NCBI GenBank assembly: GCA_001695595.3
Contig: MBPM02000009.1
Location: 930,001-994,000 of the forward strand
DNA from: Plasmopara viticola
Taxonomy: Eukaryota > Oomycota > Peronosporomycetes > Peronosporales > Peronosporaceae
Length of the DNA: 64,000 bases
Direction of reading: 5' to 3'
The position numbers and the translations under genes were made by a program. Positions 36,498 through 46,330 of the stretch are shown here, piece by piece. The stretch's first letter is position 1, and each line of letters starts with the position of its first letter. The notes beneath the pieces were generated by a model. It was not told the origin of the DNA. It did no database searches and was given only the letters and a program-made list of their open reading frames with translations.

Positions 36498-39439
36498 ATG
36501 GTGGCAAGACGTAGTGTGGTTTTGCTCCTGGTGGCTTCTGTACTAAGTGGCTTTCTGTGCTGTATTCATGCTATTATGTAGGCAAGGATTCATCACACGC
36601 AGCGATTTCCCATCGGAACGCGAGTGTGCAAGTATTTTAATGGATTTGCCGAACCTTTCAACGGTACAGTGGACCAACACTCAGACGTGACGGACTTTTA
36701 TCATATTTCATACGACGATGGCGATAGTGAAGAGATGACGGAGGAGGATGTCGAAACTTATTTTTCAGAACTTCCAAATGCAGGCCGAACAAGTAAAGCA
36801 TCGCAATTAATGACTCTTGAGCTCACCAAGGCGACTCCAGCGCGACCTACACGAAAAGTGTATTCGCCTCCGCACTTTAAGCGAGCAAGGAATGAAAGCA
36901 GTAGTCACGAGTCGTTATTGGTGCCGTCGGTACCCCCCGTCGCTGTGGAGAAAGGAGAGAGTCAACAAAGACCTAAGGTATTGAGTCTTAACGCCAACGC
37001 ACCAGGGCTGATGCATAGCATTGGTGCCACGGAATCGTTAAAAGACCCGAGTGACAATCCGCAAGAATCATTACGCGTGTCTATCCCAACGGATCCTCTT
37101 GAAGAAGAAGAGGAGGAGGAGGAAGAAGAAGAAGTTATAGTTGTCGAAGACGAGGATGAAGAAGAAGACGACGATTCGTTGCAAAATGGCACTCCAGAAG
37201 AAATCAATCGGTTGATTGGCAAGCCTGTCGAGCGGATAGTGACGAAGGAAGGGACTGGACTTGACGTTGTGCAAGGCGCTGTAGCGAGTTATTTTCCCGC
37301 TACAAAGATGTTTCGTGTCATGTACTTTGACGGAGAATGCTCTGATCTGACGTACCACGACGTGTTAAAAAGCATTCCACAAGACTTGCGTCCTGTCGAA
37401 TGTAGTGAAAAGAAAAAACGAAAAGCGAACGACACTACACGAAACGGTGTGAAGGACAATACGCCGAGTGCTTTATCACCGTCGCCGAAGCGAGCAAAGA
37501 CCCTCGAATTAAATACAAAACGCACGGCATCATTGACCCGCAGTAGCTCACTTTCATCGCCACTGAGCCCAGCGATTCGAGAGGCTGATATGTCAGTGAT
37601 CAAGAATGTTGAGCTCAACATTGTACGCAAAGTGCTGTATATCATTGTGAGCACTGTCAACAACGACATGGTCACTGCACAACTAAAGGCTCTTTCTTCA
37701 GCAGATTCAAATGTATTTGATTGATAAGAGTACGTTGCCATTTTGCTCCATCAGGTCTAACACGAAGTGTGCCTTGTTACTCAGGATGAAACGGCCCTTG
37801 AACTCTTTGTGCAAAAAGATGGTTTAGTGTCGTTAGCAGACCTTCTTACTAAGTGGGAAAATCAACCTGAAACCGAGCAAGGTTTGCTACTTGTGTTAAA
37901 GGTAAACGACTGGACTTGACGCAGCTTTATCCACTAGCCGATATCTGATTCATTGTCTACGTCTGAGTAGGTGCTGGCGGTTTTGCCGGGTATTACCAAA
38001 AAGGCCATTATGAATAGCAGAATTGGCAAGAAAGTAAGGGTGGTGGAGAAGCGTGGAGCGTACAAGGACTCGAGTATACCTGGTCTTGCTGCATGGGTTA
38101 TTCAAAAGATGAAAGCAGACGTTGGCGCTGTGAAGGAAGATCGAGTTCGACACAATGGAGTGTCCGGTGGTGATTCTAATAATCAATCTCAGGGATCAGA
38201 CGCACTCGGACGAAGGAATAATATTAGTCCTCGTGGCGACGCTAAACATGACAATCGTCAAGTCGAGTTTGAGGCTACTGATAGTCCGCGATTACGCACT
38301 TCAAAGACTTCATCGCTATCAAGTGGTAGTGGTTTTGCCTTGAAGCAATCGAACTCTGCAAACCATCTACACTCCCTGATGAGTATGTTTATTACTTGCT
38401 GAGAAAAAGTGTCGGACTTTTCACTCATTTGAGCTATTGCATGTAATTAGATTCGCGCACTAACAGAGACTCGAATACGGCTCGTCGTGATCGTGATATC
38501 TTTGGAAATCGTTTGACTAGCCAAAACAAGCGAAAATTGGGAACAGCGCAGAATTGGCGAGCGCGACGATCGACGGTGGTCTTGGATCAGGTGACGAAGC
38601 GAGTGAGTGAGACTGCTCAGGTCGGAATCGCTCTCAAGCCCACTGCCGTTGAAGACGATGATTGGCGACCGTCTAAGATCTCATTTGCCGAGAGTGATTC
38701 TGTGTGTCCATTTGATAAAGAAGTAGAAGTCTCCAAGTTGCTCGTCTTTCGCTTATCAGGATCGAAAGCACCGGAACGTCCAGTGTCAAAGCCCCATACT
38801 GGGGTCCTCAAGTCGATACTTCGAGTTCGGATACCGGCCAATTCAGCATCGCAAAAGCAACCAAGACCGATAGAGTGTCATGTCGCGCCTAAAGTTCACG
38901 TAAGTGGTAGACCTGTAGTCGAACCGATTGCAGTGCCGTCGCAGCGTTCGTCGCTTGGTGCAAGTGGTATGGCAGAGGATGGGACACTTGAGTCGCCAAT
39001 GTTTGATTCGTCGTGGCAGTTAAAGGTGGTGAGTCCAACAGAAAAAAGAAAGCAAAGCTTTTTCCCACCTCCGTGTGTTTCTACGTCTGAAGAACCGCCA
39101 TTGGGATTTACAGAGGGAAATAAAGGAAAGGAGATTTTGAACAAGGTCGAAGTGTCCGCCAACGATAAGGAGACGGGCGCTTTAGTGAAAAAGTCTGAAA
39201 AATTTCAGTCGAGTGTAGCAGTAGAAGTGGCGAGCTCAGCTTTGTCCCCGGTTGTCTCTGAAAATGAGTCTTTAGAAGAGGCGGGAGCGTCTTTTAATGG
39301 CGCTGATGATAGTGCACCGATGACTGAAGCTGCGACTCTTACTAGCTGCTCTACGGGGTCAAAAGAAGGTATGGAGGGAGGCTTCTGTAACTCAAGCTTC
39401 AACCAAGTCGACTTTAACCCAGCCAGCAAATGCGTCTAA
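36498..39439 (+). CDS. Tudor-like and TFIIS N-terminal (LW) domain protein
   Basis: Probable chromatin/transcription-elongation factor of about 888 residues. Five exons: 36498-36515, 36582-37712, 37785-37901, 37971-38382, 38451-39439. A Tudor-like module comes first (FPIGTRVCKYFNGFAEPFNG, then YDDGDSEEMTEEDVE). A Glu/Asp run lies at about 165-190. A second similar module follows (IGKPVERIVT to FRVMYFDGECSDLTYHDV, about 210-265). Then comes a TFIIS-N/LW-type helical domain (NVELNIVRKVLYIIVSTVNN, VQKDGLVSLADLLTKWENQ, EQGLLLVLKVLAVLPGITKK, about 345-450). The rest is Ser-rich and probably disordered. The tiny first exon (MVARRS) and the exon 2/3 junction are the weakest parts; the latter skips a TAA lying just after an upstream acceptor. 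Domain names are from motif recognition only. Confidence 0.78.
37098..37170 (+). repeat. GAA/GAG-rich coding microsatellite
   Basis: A run of GAA, GAG and GAC/GAT codons within exon 2 of the Tudor-like gene encodes a Glu/Asp tract interrupted once by VIVV. Such tracts vary in length between strains in many genomes. Confidence 0.8.
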
Positions 39440-40634
39440 CCGTCTCAGTAACATAATGGATACTCTCAGCGTTAAAGGTGCAAGGACTTAAGAGCACTGC
39501 TTGTCGAGAATAAGGTTCAATTGAGTTTAACATGATTTTTTTTTTCTTTGTCAGTCAAGTCTTGCGAAATTTGACTACGAGCTTTTGCTCCACAATTTTG
39601 ATACCCCTTTTTGCAATTCACAAATGTTGCGTCATTTGGATTAAGCACTGAGCAAACACGGATATGGCCACAAATGGTATGATTGAAGAAGCTGAGCTGA
39701 GCACTACACAGGTGTGAACATAGGCTCCGGCGTCTGTTCATTGCGCCGTGGCGCGAATCTTCTGTGCAAATTTCTAGCAGTGTTTCAACATATGAAACCA
39801 TTAGGATCGTCTCTACAAGGGAAGCTTATGATGTGTTTCGTTTCGTTTCAAATACAAAATGCCGTTACTACACACCGTTGGCGTGACGCCGTCGGATTAG
39901 ATGATCTCGGTTTCTATCTGTTTCTTGTCGTGAGAGAGCGAACTACCTGGGCTCTTTGTCTATTTGACTTAACTTAAAAAAAGGAGGCATCCTTGTCTAG
40001 CGACTTTGTGCGCGAATTGCATTTTGACTTGCACCAACCTGGCATAACATGCGTGATTTGCATACATTAGGGCATATGTTATCCTTTGTGAAAGTCTAGT
40101 CGAGCCTGCTGCGAGCAGTTAAATAATTGTACATATCGCTGAAAGGTGAGAGGCAAAGCTTTTAATTGCATCTCGACGTGTCGATTTGGCTGTGCATTAA
40201 CGCGCTCTGGCGTCGAGTACTATCTCAAATTTAATGCACAGAAGTAATATACTCGTCGAATATTCCCTTCAAGCAGATCCTTCACTTCCCCACCGAACCT
40301 AGCCCAGCTATCCCAAGCGTAAAATTAAGTGATAAATCCTGTTGAGCCAGGATGCAATCGTCGCAAAGGCATGTCAAGGGTACTGGCAAAAGCGACAGCT
40401 CATTAAAGAAAAGCACGACATCGAGAGATAAGGACCCATGGTGCCTTTAGTGACAGTCCACATACGAAACCAGCATATTCGAAATTAAATTAATGCCTTT
40501 GCGAGGTGCGCGCTTCATAAAGCGACAAAGGTGCATCTTCAACATAACCAGTATCATCGGTATCGGATAGATATGTAATATCCATGATTTTTGTGTCTAT
40601 ATAAATAAATATATTTGTATCTGCAGTTGTTCAA
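39440..40634. other. Intergenic upstream of the CRN gene
   Basis: Short frames only, no family features. I see no repeat beyond scattered A/T runs. Confidence 0.4.
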
Positions 40635-40673
40635 TCACCCAGTTGGGTGATGTCAAAAACCCAAAAGTGGGTT
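40635..40673. repeat. Two adjacent mini-hairpins upstream of the CRN gene
   Basis: TCACCC-AGTT-GGGTGA (40635-40650) and AACCC-AAAAGT-GGGTT (40658-40673) stand about 55-90 bp before the CRN start. They could be promoter elements or remnants of a DNA transposon end; the sequence does not decide. Confidence 0.6.
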
Positions 40674-40726
40674 GCACCATTTGATTGGCTGAAATACGGT
40701 TAGAGAGAAGGTCCATAATTGGAAAC

Positions 40727-42556
40727 ATGATGAAGCTAGTGTGCGCGCCCGTTGGAGTCAAGGGAAACCCATTCCCCGTGAAGATCGATGCGAGCGATCT
40801 TGTGGGAGACTTGAAGACGGCCATCGCGGAAGATCAGAAGTATGACTTTGCAGCGAGCAAGCTGGAGCTGTTCCTCGCCAAGAAGGGCGACGCGTGGTTG
40901 GATCGAGATGGCGCGGAAAATTTGACGCTCGATGAGAATGGACACCCGGAAGGGTTTGCACACATGGACGAGTTAAACTGGATTGTGGATTACTACGGCG
41001 AAGAATTTCAAGCAAAACGAGGGGAAATTCACGTGTTGGTGGTGGTTCCGGAAGTTGATCAGGAGCAATGGGATGAGCAACGGGCACGCAAGAAGGCCAG
41101 ATCATTGACTGTCATCGAGGTCGAGAGGATGGATTCAATTGCAGCCACCTTGGATATCGGCAGGTGGCAAATTGGTGGCATCGCACTCGACATTCGCCAC
41201 GTCGAGCCGGATTTTCCCGCGTGGTTCTATGTTCGGAAGGAAACGCAGGACATCATCAAGATATTCAACGACCATATGGAAAAGAATCTCAGCACTGTGT
41301 TTGTGGGGACACCTGGTTTTGGGAAGAGCATGATGGTCGTGTTGTTTGCGTTCTACATGGCTTTGCTTCAACAGAAACGCGTCGTCTTGTTTCGGAAGCT
41401 GAAAAAGGAAGAATTCTCCTTGCTGTATCTGGATGGAAAGAACAAGCAATATTGGCGAAGTAACAAGGCGAGCTTGAGTGATCTTGATGAACTGCGTGGT
41501 CAAGATTTTGAATTGTGTCTGGACGGTCTCATGCACAAGGACATTGCCGAAAACTTTGCAACGCTGGCGTCGTTCCGATTGCTTGCAACGTCTGTCCAGT
41601 ATCCAATGAAGAACGACGACGGTCCTGTACTGAGGCGTTGTCTAGTGCCCTTTTGGTCCAAGGTGGATTTGAAATCTGTTGGGGCGCATTTTCAATGGAC
41701 GGAACACAATATCAAGGACAGGTACTACTACTCGGGTGGCAACTTGCGCGACTTCTTGTCGGAGAAGAGCGTTGTCATAGATTCAATTGACCAGGCTATT
41801 GGTCTCGTTGATGCGCAAGTGGCCGAACTTTTGAATACCCAGTATGCTCTTGGCTCGGAGAAACAAATTGATCGCTTACGGATGACGTCAGTTCGAGCAA
41901 GTGAGCAGGATCCCAAGAACCAAAGCAGCTCGGCGAAGTATACGATGACGAGGTCGTGGTTTTGTGTGATCACCTCCGAGTATGCGTTGAGGCAACTTGG
42001 CAAAATCGTAGCGCCATCCTACTATGAGGAGTTGTGGTCAAAAGGTCGCATGCTTGGCGACGATGGGTTGATGGGAATTGCATTCGAGAATTACGTGCAT
42101 GCGATGGCAAGAGACGGACAGAAGCTCGAGTTGCAGGTGAGGACGTACGACCGAAGAAAAAAGAACCAGCATACATATGCTGCGTTGGAATTCGAAGCCA
42201 ACGCGTATCTCTATGAAGGCACTGATGCAGCGGAATGCGAAGCAATCATGCAGCAACTTGCGGATGCCGACTATTGGTATCCCTGCACACGTTGTTTGGA
42301 GACTATCGACAGTGTTGCCAAGCTGAACATGGGTGGGGAACATAACGTGGTTGGCTTGATCCAAATAACGAAGTCCGACAATCATAAAATTGACTCAGTG
42401 GCACTTGACAAGTATGCGAAGATGTTTCCGGACGGTGCCAGATATATTGCGGTGGTGCCAGACAAGGAGACCAGTGATAAATTTCGACTTGCTCCAGCTG
42501 ATCCTCCAACCCAAGTGCTGTTGTACGTTGCGTATGTCGCAACCTGGAGTCCGTGA
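40727..42556 (+). CDS. Crinkler (CRN) effector with P-loop NTPase and nuclease-like domains
   Basis: Intronless gene of 609 residues of the CRN family, host-translocated oomycete proteins that act in the plant nucleus. I chose Met 40727 because MMKLVCAPVGVKG fits the conserved CRN start; the frame is also open upstream to 40685. The N-terminal ubiquitin-like header has LFLAK at residues 48-52 and closes with HVLVVVP at about 102-108. A P-loop domain follows with Walker A GTPGFGKS (194-201) and downstream NTPase-like blocks (LRGQDFELCLDG, LLATSVQYPMKN). The C-terminal part (about 440-609), with GIAFENYVH and VVGLIQITKSDNHKID, resembles the restriction-endonuclease-fold domain described in CRNs, with the usual Lys of E-x-K replaced. 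No signal peptide is obvious, as in many CRNs. The frame is intact. Confidence 0.93.
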   Translation: MMKLVCAPVGVKGNPFPVKIDASDLVGDLKTAIAEDQKYDFAASKLELFLAKKGDAWLDRDGAENLTLDENGHPEGFAHMDELNWIVDYYGEEFQAKRGEIHVLVVVPEVDQEQWDEQRARKKARSLTVIEVERMDSIAATLDIGRWQIGGIALDIRHVEPDFPAWFYVRKETQDIIKIFNDHMEKNLSTVFVGTPGFGKSMMVVLFAFYMALLQQKRVVLFRKLKKEEFSLLYLDGKNKQYWRSNKASLSDLDELRGQDFELCLDGLMHKDIAENFATLASFRLLATSVQYPMKNDDGPVLRRCLVPFWSKVDLKSVGAHFQWTEHNIKDRYYYSGGNLRDFLSEKSVVIDSIDQAIGLVDAQVAELLNTQYALGSEKQIDRLRMTSVRASEQDPKNQSSSAKYTMTRSWFCVITSEYALRQLGKIVAPSYYEELWSKGRMLGDDGLMGIAFENYVHAMARDGQKLELQVRTYDRRKKNQHTYAALEFEANAYLYEGTDAAECEAIMQQLADADYWYPCTRCLETIDSVAKLNMGGEHNVVGLIQITKSDNHKIDSVALDKYAKMFPDGARYIAVVPDKETSDKFRLAPADPPTQVLLYVAYVATWSP

Positions 42557-43063
42557 AACCATGTGCTGCAGAATTAAGCTTTTCTCTGATAGCCTGTCTA
42601 AGCCGATAGTGTTGTGGTGGTAGCGATTTGCCTCCTATCCTCAGCTACTTGTTAAACAATGTATTGATTCCAAAAAGCTCGTTGGTTCTGATCACCTGTA
42701 TGATCTAATAACCTGCTGAATCGCGACAAGGAGTTGACCAATGTTACAGCACATGTATGAACCAAACTGACTTTCGAGGACATACGATCGATCGAGGCAG
42801 TGAATCGAGGACGGTGGATCGACTGCGTTTGAGAAAACAGCTGTGGTTGAGAGCAGTGGATCAACGGTGCGAGGACGGTGGATCAGTGGATCAACGGTGC
42901 GAGGAATGACAAATATCTGCGTAACGATAAAAATGTCTGCATTTGGTCGTATATTATGCCTCGCGTCCAAATTGAATGGTCGCCTAAATGTCTGAATAAT
43001 AAGCTGGAGAATAATTCCAAATTTTCAAGCAAACTTATGCGTTATTTATTGTAACTAGTCTCC
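42557..43063. other. CRN 3' flank and upstream region of IQ protein
   Basis: Non-coding; contains the degenerate minisatellite at 42798-42906. The promoter of the IQ-motif gene should lie after about 42910. Confidence 0.45.
42798..42906. repeat. Degenerate minisatellite of GTGGATC-rich units
   Basis: Units around cagtggatcaacggtgcgag occur at about 42853 and 42884, with a diverged relative near 42798-42826 (gtgaatcgaggacggtggatc). Tandem slippage origin is likely. Confidence 0.75.
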
Positions 43064-46000
43064 ATGGCATTGACCCGTGATCGCTCTGTAGCTAAACTTG
43101 AGACGTCACCTTATCGTCATCAGCTCTCAAGCTTAAAGTCGTCTCAAAAATCTTCATATGGCTCGACGCAATCACTCGGTCCTGCGTCAGAGAAAAGTGC
43201 TACAGTCTGTTCGGCAGTGCGGCTTGCATTACAGGAGCCTCTGACTGCTGTCTATCTGAAAATTAGCGATACAAGCTGCGCAAAGTTGCAGTATCGATTA
43301 CTCGGTACCAAACGCTACTGGTACAGGTCAGTCGAGCAAGACGAAGAAGGCAAGAAATGCTGGGAAGTCAAATTTTATCAAACGAATTGCCGAAAATCCA
43401 AGCTCGAGATGCTGTCAAAATGCACGTGGCTCACGATGCCGAGACTTACTCAGAAAGACGTTGCACTCAAGTCTTTGGGAACTTTTGCGACGGAAAAGGC
43501 AGCACTAAGTGCACTTGATGCGGCTGTGCAAGTCCGCGATGTGACGAATCCGTTCACTGGTTTGAGCTGTCAGACTAGTGCAATACCTTTGGGACTAGTC
43601 AAGTATTTTCACGTGGTAATTGTGTCGGATCAATTTCAAGGGAAATTGCAAAATGAGCGCCTTGATTTAATCTACAGGCTGCTAGTAAATGTAAACCCCA
43701 GTCCTACTACAGCCGCAGAAGCAAGGCTTCTAAGCCGCCAGCCAGATATGTTATGGCCAACAACAAGGTCTCGAGTGCGTGGGCTTTCAACAATTAGTGA
43801 AAACGTCATTGCTCTCTCGATGTGGAAAAGTTTAAGCTGCCATTTTACTATTTGTGCGAAAACATCGACTCAGTGGAGAGATGGCCAAACCAGGGCAAAG
43901 ATTGAGCGACTATTTACCAAACAATTTGTTTTGGGTCATTTTGACAGTAATCGAACAAACAATGTTGATGAGGAAAGGCATTCAGTCTCTCGTGAGGTAG
44001 TATCATTTACAAAATACGCTCTTAGATCAAAGCATGCTACAAAATCGATGCCACGTTTCTACAATGAATTGCCTGATGACGCACAGCGTAGGATTGCTGA
44101 AAAGCAAGGCAAAATGACCCAAGATCGAGCAAATTTGATTACTGTCAAGAAATTCACTAACACCTTAGAGGCTGCATTTGTGCAAAAGTATAACAAACGT
44201 CGACGCGAGTATGTACTGGTCGCTCTTCAATTACAGCGGCTTTATCGAAGCAACATGCATACCAAAACACTACGACGTTGCTTTCTCCGCCATGTCGGTG
44301 CAATGGCACTTCAGCGCCTTTTTCGCGGTCACCAGCAGCGAAAAGTTGTAAAAGCATATCTTTGCGTCGCCACGTGCGCAGTGCTCACGATTCAATCAGT
44401 GTATCGCTCCTACAAATTCAGACTAGCCATTAAGGCGATGCTTCTTCGATACCAACAAGCAACGCTATCTATTCAAAGGTTGTATCGTGATTTTGTAAGT
44501 AAAAAGCATGCCAAGCAAGAGCGTCAGATTAACCTGAACGCAATAATGATTGAAAAAGTCGTTAAAGGGTTTCTAGGGCGGCGTCGCGCTCAACGCATTT
44601 CTCTTGCCAAGTATCGACGAAAGGTTGTCTTTCCTGCGTGTTTGCTTATCCAGCGGATATGGCGCGGGTGCCGAGATCGTAAGATAATGCAAGCCAGTCG
44701 ACAAATAGAAGAGTGGAGTCACGTTCTCCTTCCCGCTGCTCGACGAATTGAGGCTTTGATCCGTGGTTTCTTAGCTCGTCAATTAGTGAAGAAACTTTTA
44801 GCGTATGAGAAAGCAGCGAGAAGAATGCAAAGGTTATGGTGCTGTTATAAGTATTCCAAAGAATGGAGGATATTCATGGAGATGCGCCGAGAAGATCGCA
44901 TGGCCTCGCGAATCGGTATGTTTGCTCGACGCTATCTTGCTCGAAAGTACATGCAATGCAGGAAACAGAAATGGACCTCTCAGCATGTGCTGGATCCTTC
45001 AGCCGTACGAATACAATGCGTCTTTCGTGGCTACTTTGGGCGAAAGCGGCTTGACGAATTAAGTCACGAGACTGAGGCTGCCATCACATTGCAGCAAATG
45101 TGGCGTTCCACGTCGAGAATCAAGATGATACAAAAGAGTTTGCAAAGTTTTCGTATGGCACATTGCGACTCAGCAGCCAGAAAACTCCAACAATGCTACC
45201 GGTGTTGTCGGGCACGACGAGAACTGACGTCACGGCGTCTCTCGTACCTCGCATATTATGGAAAAGCAGCCCTTGTAGTCCAATCTGCATGGAGAAGCTA
45301 TTGTAGTAGAAAAAAGCTTGAGAAATTTCGCTTCTGCTCAATCATTGAACGCAAAGCAACTTTACTTACTAAGTCAAAAGACGATCGAGAGACGATTGAA
45401 TCCGACGTCCTTGATACACGTGCCGATTTGCGACGCTTAGTTAAGTGCAAGGCAAAGACGCTTCGTCGGATCAAAGAACTGAAGGCGATGCGGTACGAGT
45501 GGGAACAACGACAGCCAGTGCTTGAGAAGGAACTGGACCAACTTTCTGAATCAGAGAAAACCCAAGGTTGGAATGAAGCATTGGTGACAGAGAAGCACAA
45601 TTTAAGCTTGAGCCTTGGCCTTAATTTAGAAGACATTTCTGCAAACATTCAGCAGGGGCGTGATTATGACGAGGAGATCGAGCAATTGCGTATTGAAATG
45701 GAAGATCTGGAGCGTGAGATGGAAGAGTGTATCACAAATGAAACCATGGAGCTCGAGTCGTATCGCGAATTAGAGGTTCAACGAGCGGGTGCAATGTTTG
45801 CTGAGGAACGAACTCGAAAAGTTCGCTTGCAACGCATTCGGTGGGGCACGAGGAACAATCGTAAACATTTTATTTTGCGAAAGAAGAAGGGTCTGCAAGC
45901 TTTGCATGCCAATCGACAGGTGGACGAGTTGAGTGCGTTGGCGTTTAAGAAAAAGCAATGGTACAAGCGAAAGCTTACGCAGTCCGTCGCAGATGCCGCT

Positions 46001-46147
46001 ATGTCTAGCGCCCAGCAGAATAATGTGGCTATGCGGATGAAGTGTGACCCTCATGTCCTCAAAACGTTTGACGATGCTATACATATAATGCAGAAAAATC
46101 TTGCAGGAATGCTCCCATCTATACCGACATTTTCGGGAAAATCTTAA
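43064..46147 (+). CDS. Protein with about 13 IQ motifs and C-terminal coiled coil
   Basis: Intronless gene of 1027 residues. The first 370 residues have no family I recognise. From about 380 to 760 there are around 13 IQ-type repeats, each a hydrophobic-Q-x3-R-x4 helix spaced 20-30 residues apart, such as ALQRLFRGHQQRK, IQSVYRSYKFR, IQRIWRGCRDRK, IQCVFRGYFGRKR and VQSAWRSYCSRKK. IQ motifs bind calmodulin or EF-hand light chains. A long charged coiled coil (about 770-890; EIEQLRIEMEDLEREMEE) and a basic tail follow. There is no myosin motor, calponin-homology or GAP domain. A centrosomal, basal-body or axonemal role is plausible by analogy with other IQ arrays but not shown. Confidence 0.88.
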   Translation: MALTRDRSVAKLETSPYRHQLSSLKSSQKSSYGSTQSLGPASEKSATVCSAVRLALQEPLTAVYLKISDTSCAKLQYRLLGTKRYWYRSVEQDEEGKKCWEVKFYQTNCRKSKLEMLSKCTWLTMPRLTQKDVALKSLGTFATEKAALSALDAAVQVRDVTNPFTGLSCQTSAIPLGLVKYFHVVIVSDQFQGKLQNERLDLIYRLLVNVNPSPTTAAEARLLSRQPDMLWPTTRSRVRGLSTISENVIALSMWKSLSCHFTICAKTSTQWRDGQTRAKIERLFTKQFVLGHFDSNRTNNVDEERHSVSREVVSFTKYALRSKHATKSMPRFYNELPDDAQRRIAEKQGKMTQDRANLITVKKFTNTLEAAFVQKYNKRRREYVLVALQLQRLYRSNMHTKTLRRCFLRHVGAMALQRLFRGHQQRKVVKAYLCVATCAVLTIQSVYRSYKFRLAIKAMLLRYQQATLSIQRLYRDFVSKKHAKQERQINLNAIMIEKVVKGFLGRRRAQRISLAKYRRKVVFPACLLIQRIWRGCRDRKIMQASRQIEEWSHVLLPAARRIEALIRGFLARQLVKKLLAYEKAARRMQRLWCCYKYSKEWRIFMEMRREDRMASRIGMFARRYLARKYMQCRKQKWTSQHVLDPSAVRIQCVFRGYFGRKRLDELSHETEAAITLQQMWRSTSRIKMIQKSLQSFRMAHCDSAARKLQQCYRCCRARRELTSRRLSYLAYYGKAALVVQSAWRSYCSRKKLEKFRFCSIIERKATLLTKSKDDRETIESDVLDTRADLRRLVKCKAKTLRRIKELKAMRYEWEQRQPVLEKELDQLSESEKTQGWNEALVTEKHNLSLSLGLNLEDISANIQQGRDYDEEIEQLRIEMEDLEREMEECITNETMELESYRELEVQRAGAMFAEERTRKVRLQRIRWGTRNNRKHFILRKKKGLQALHANRQVDELSALAFKKKQWYKRKLTQSVADAAMSSAQQNNVAMRMKCDPHVLKTFDDAIHIMQKNLAGMLPSIPTFSGKS

Positions 46148-46330
46148 ATTGGTCGACTCACGTGCAATCATTAGCTAAAAGCAGCAGATTGCAGTTGAAA
46201 ATTAGAACGACAAACATTTGATTGATGAGCACGAAATGTGCACGGTATTGTCGATACCAAAATTGACAGCTCACTTTTAGTTGATTCGGAGATAACCATT
46301 AGTGTCGATTCACGTGTGCGTTAGTAATTT

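Noticed and set aside
36498..36579. Signal peptide-like short frame starting MVARRSVVLLLVASVL, as for a small secreted effector
   Set aside because: It ends in a stop after 27 codons, and its first six codons splice cleanly to the next exon. The hydrophobic part is better explained as intron.
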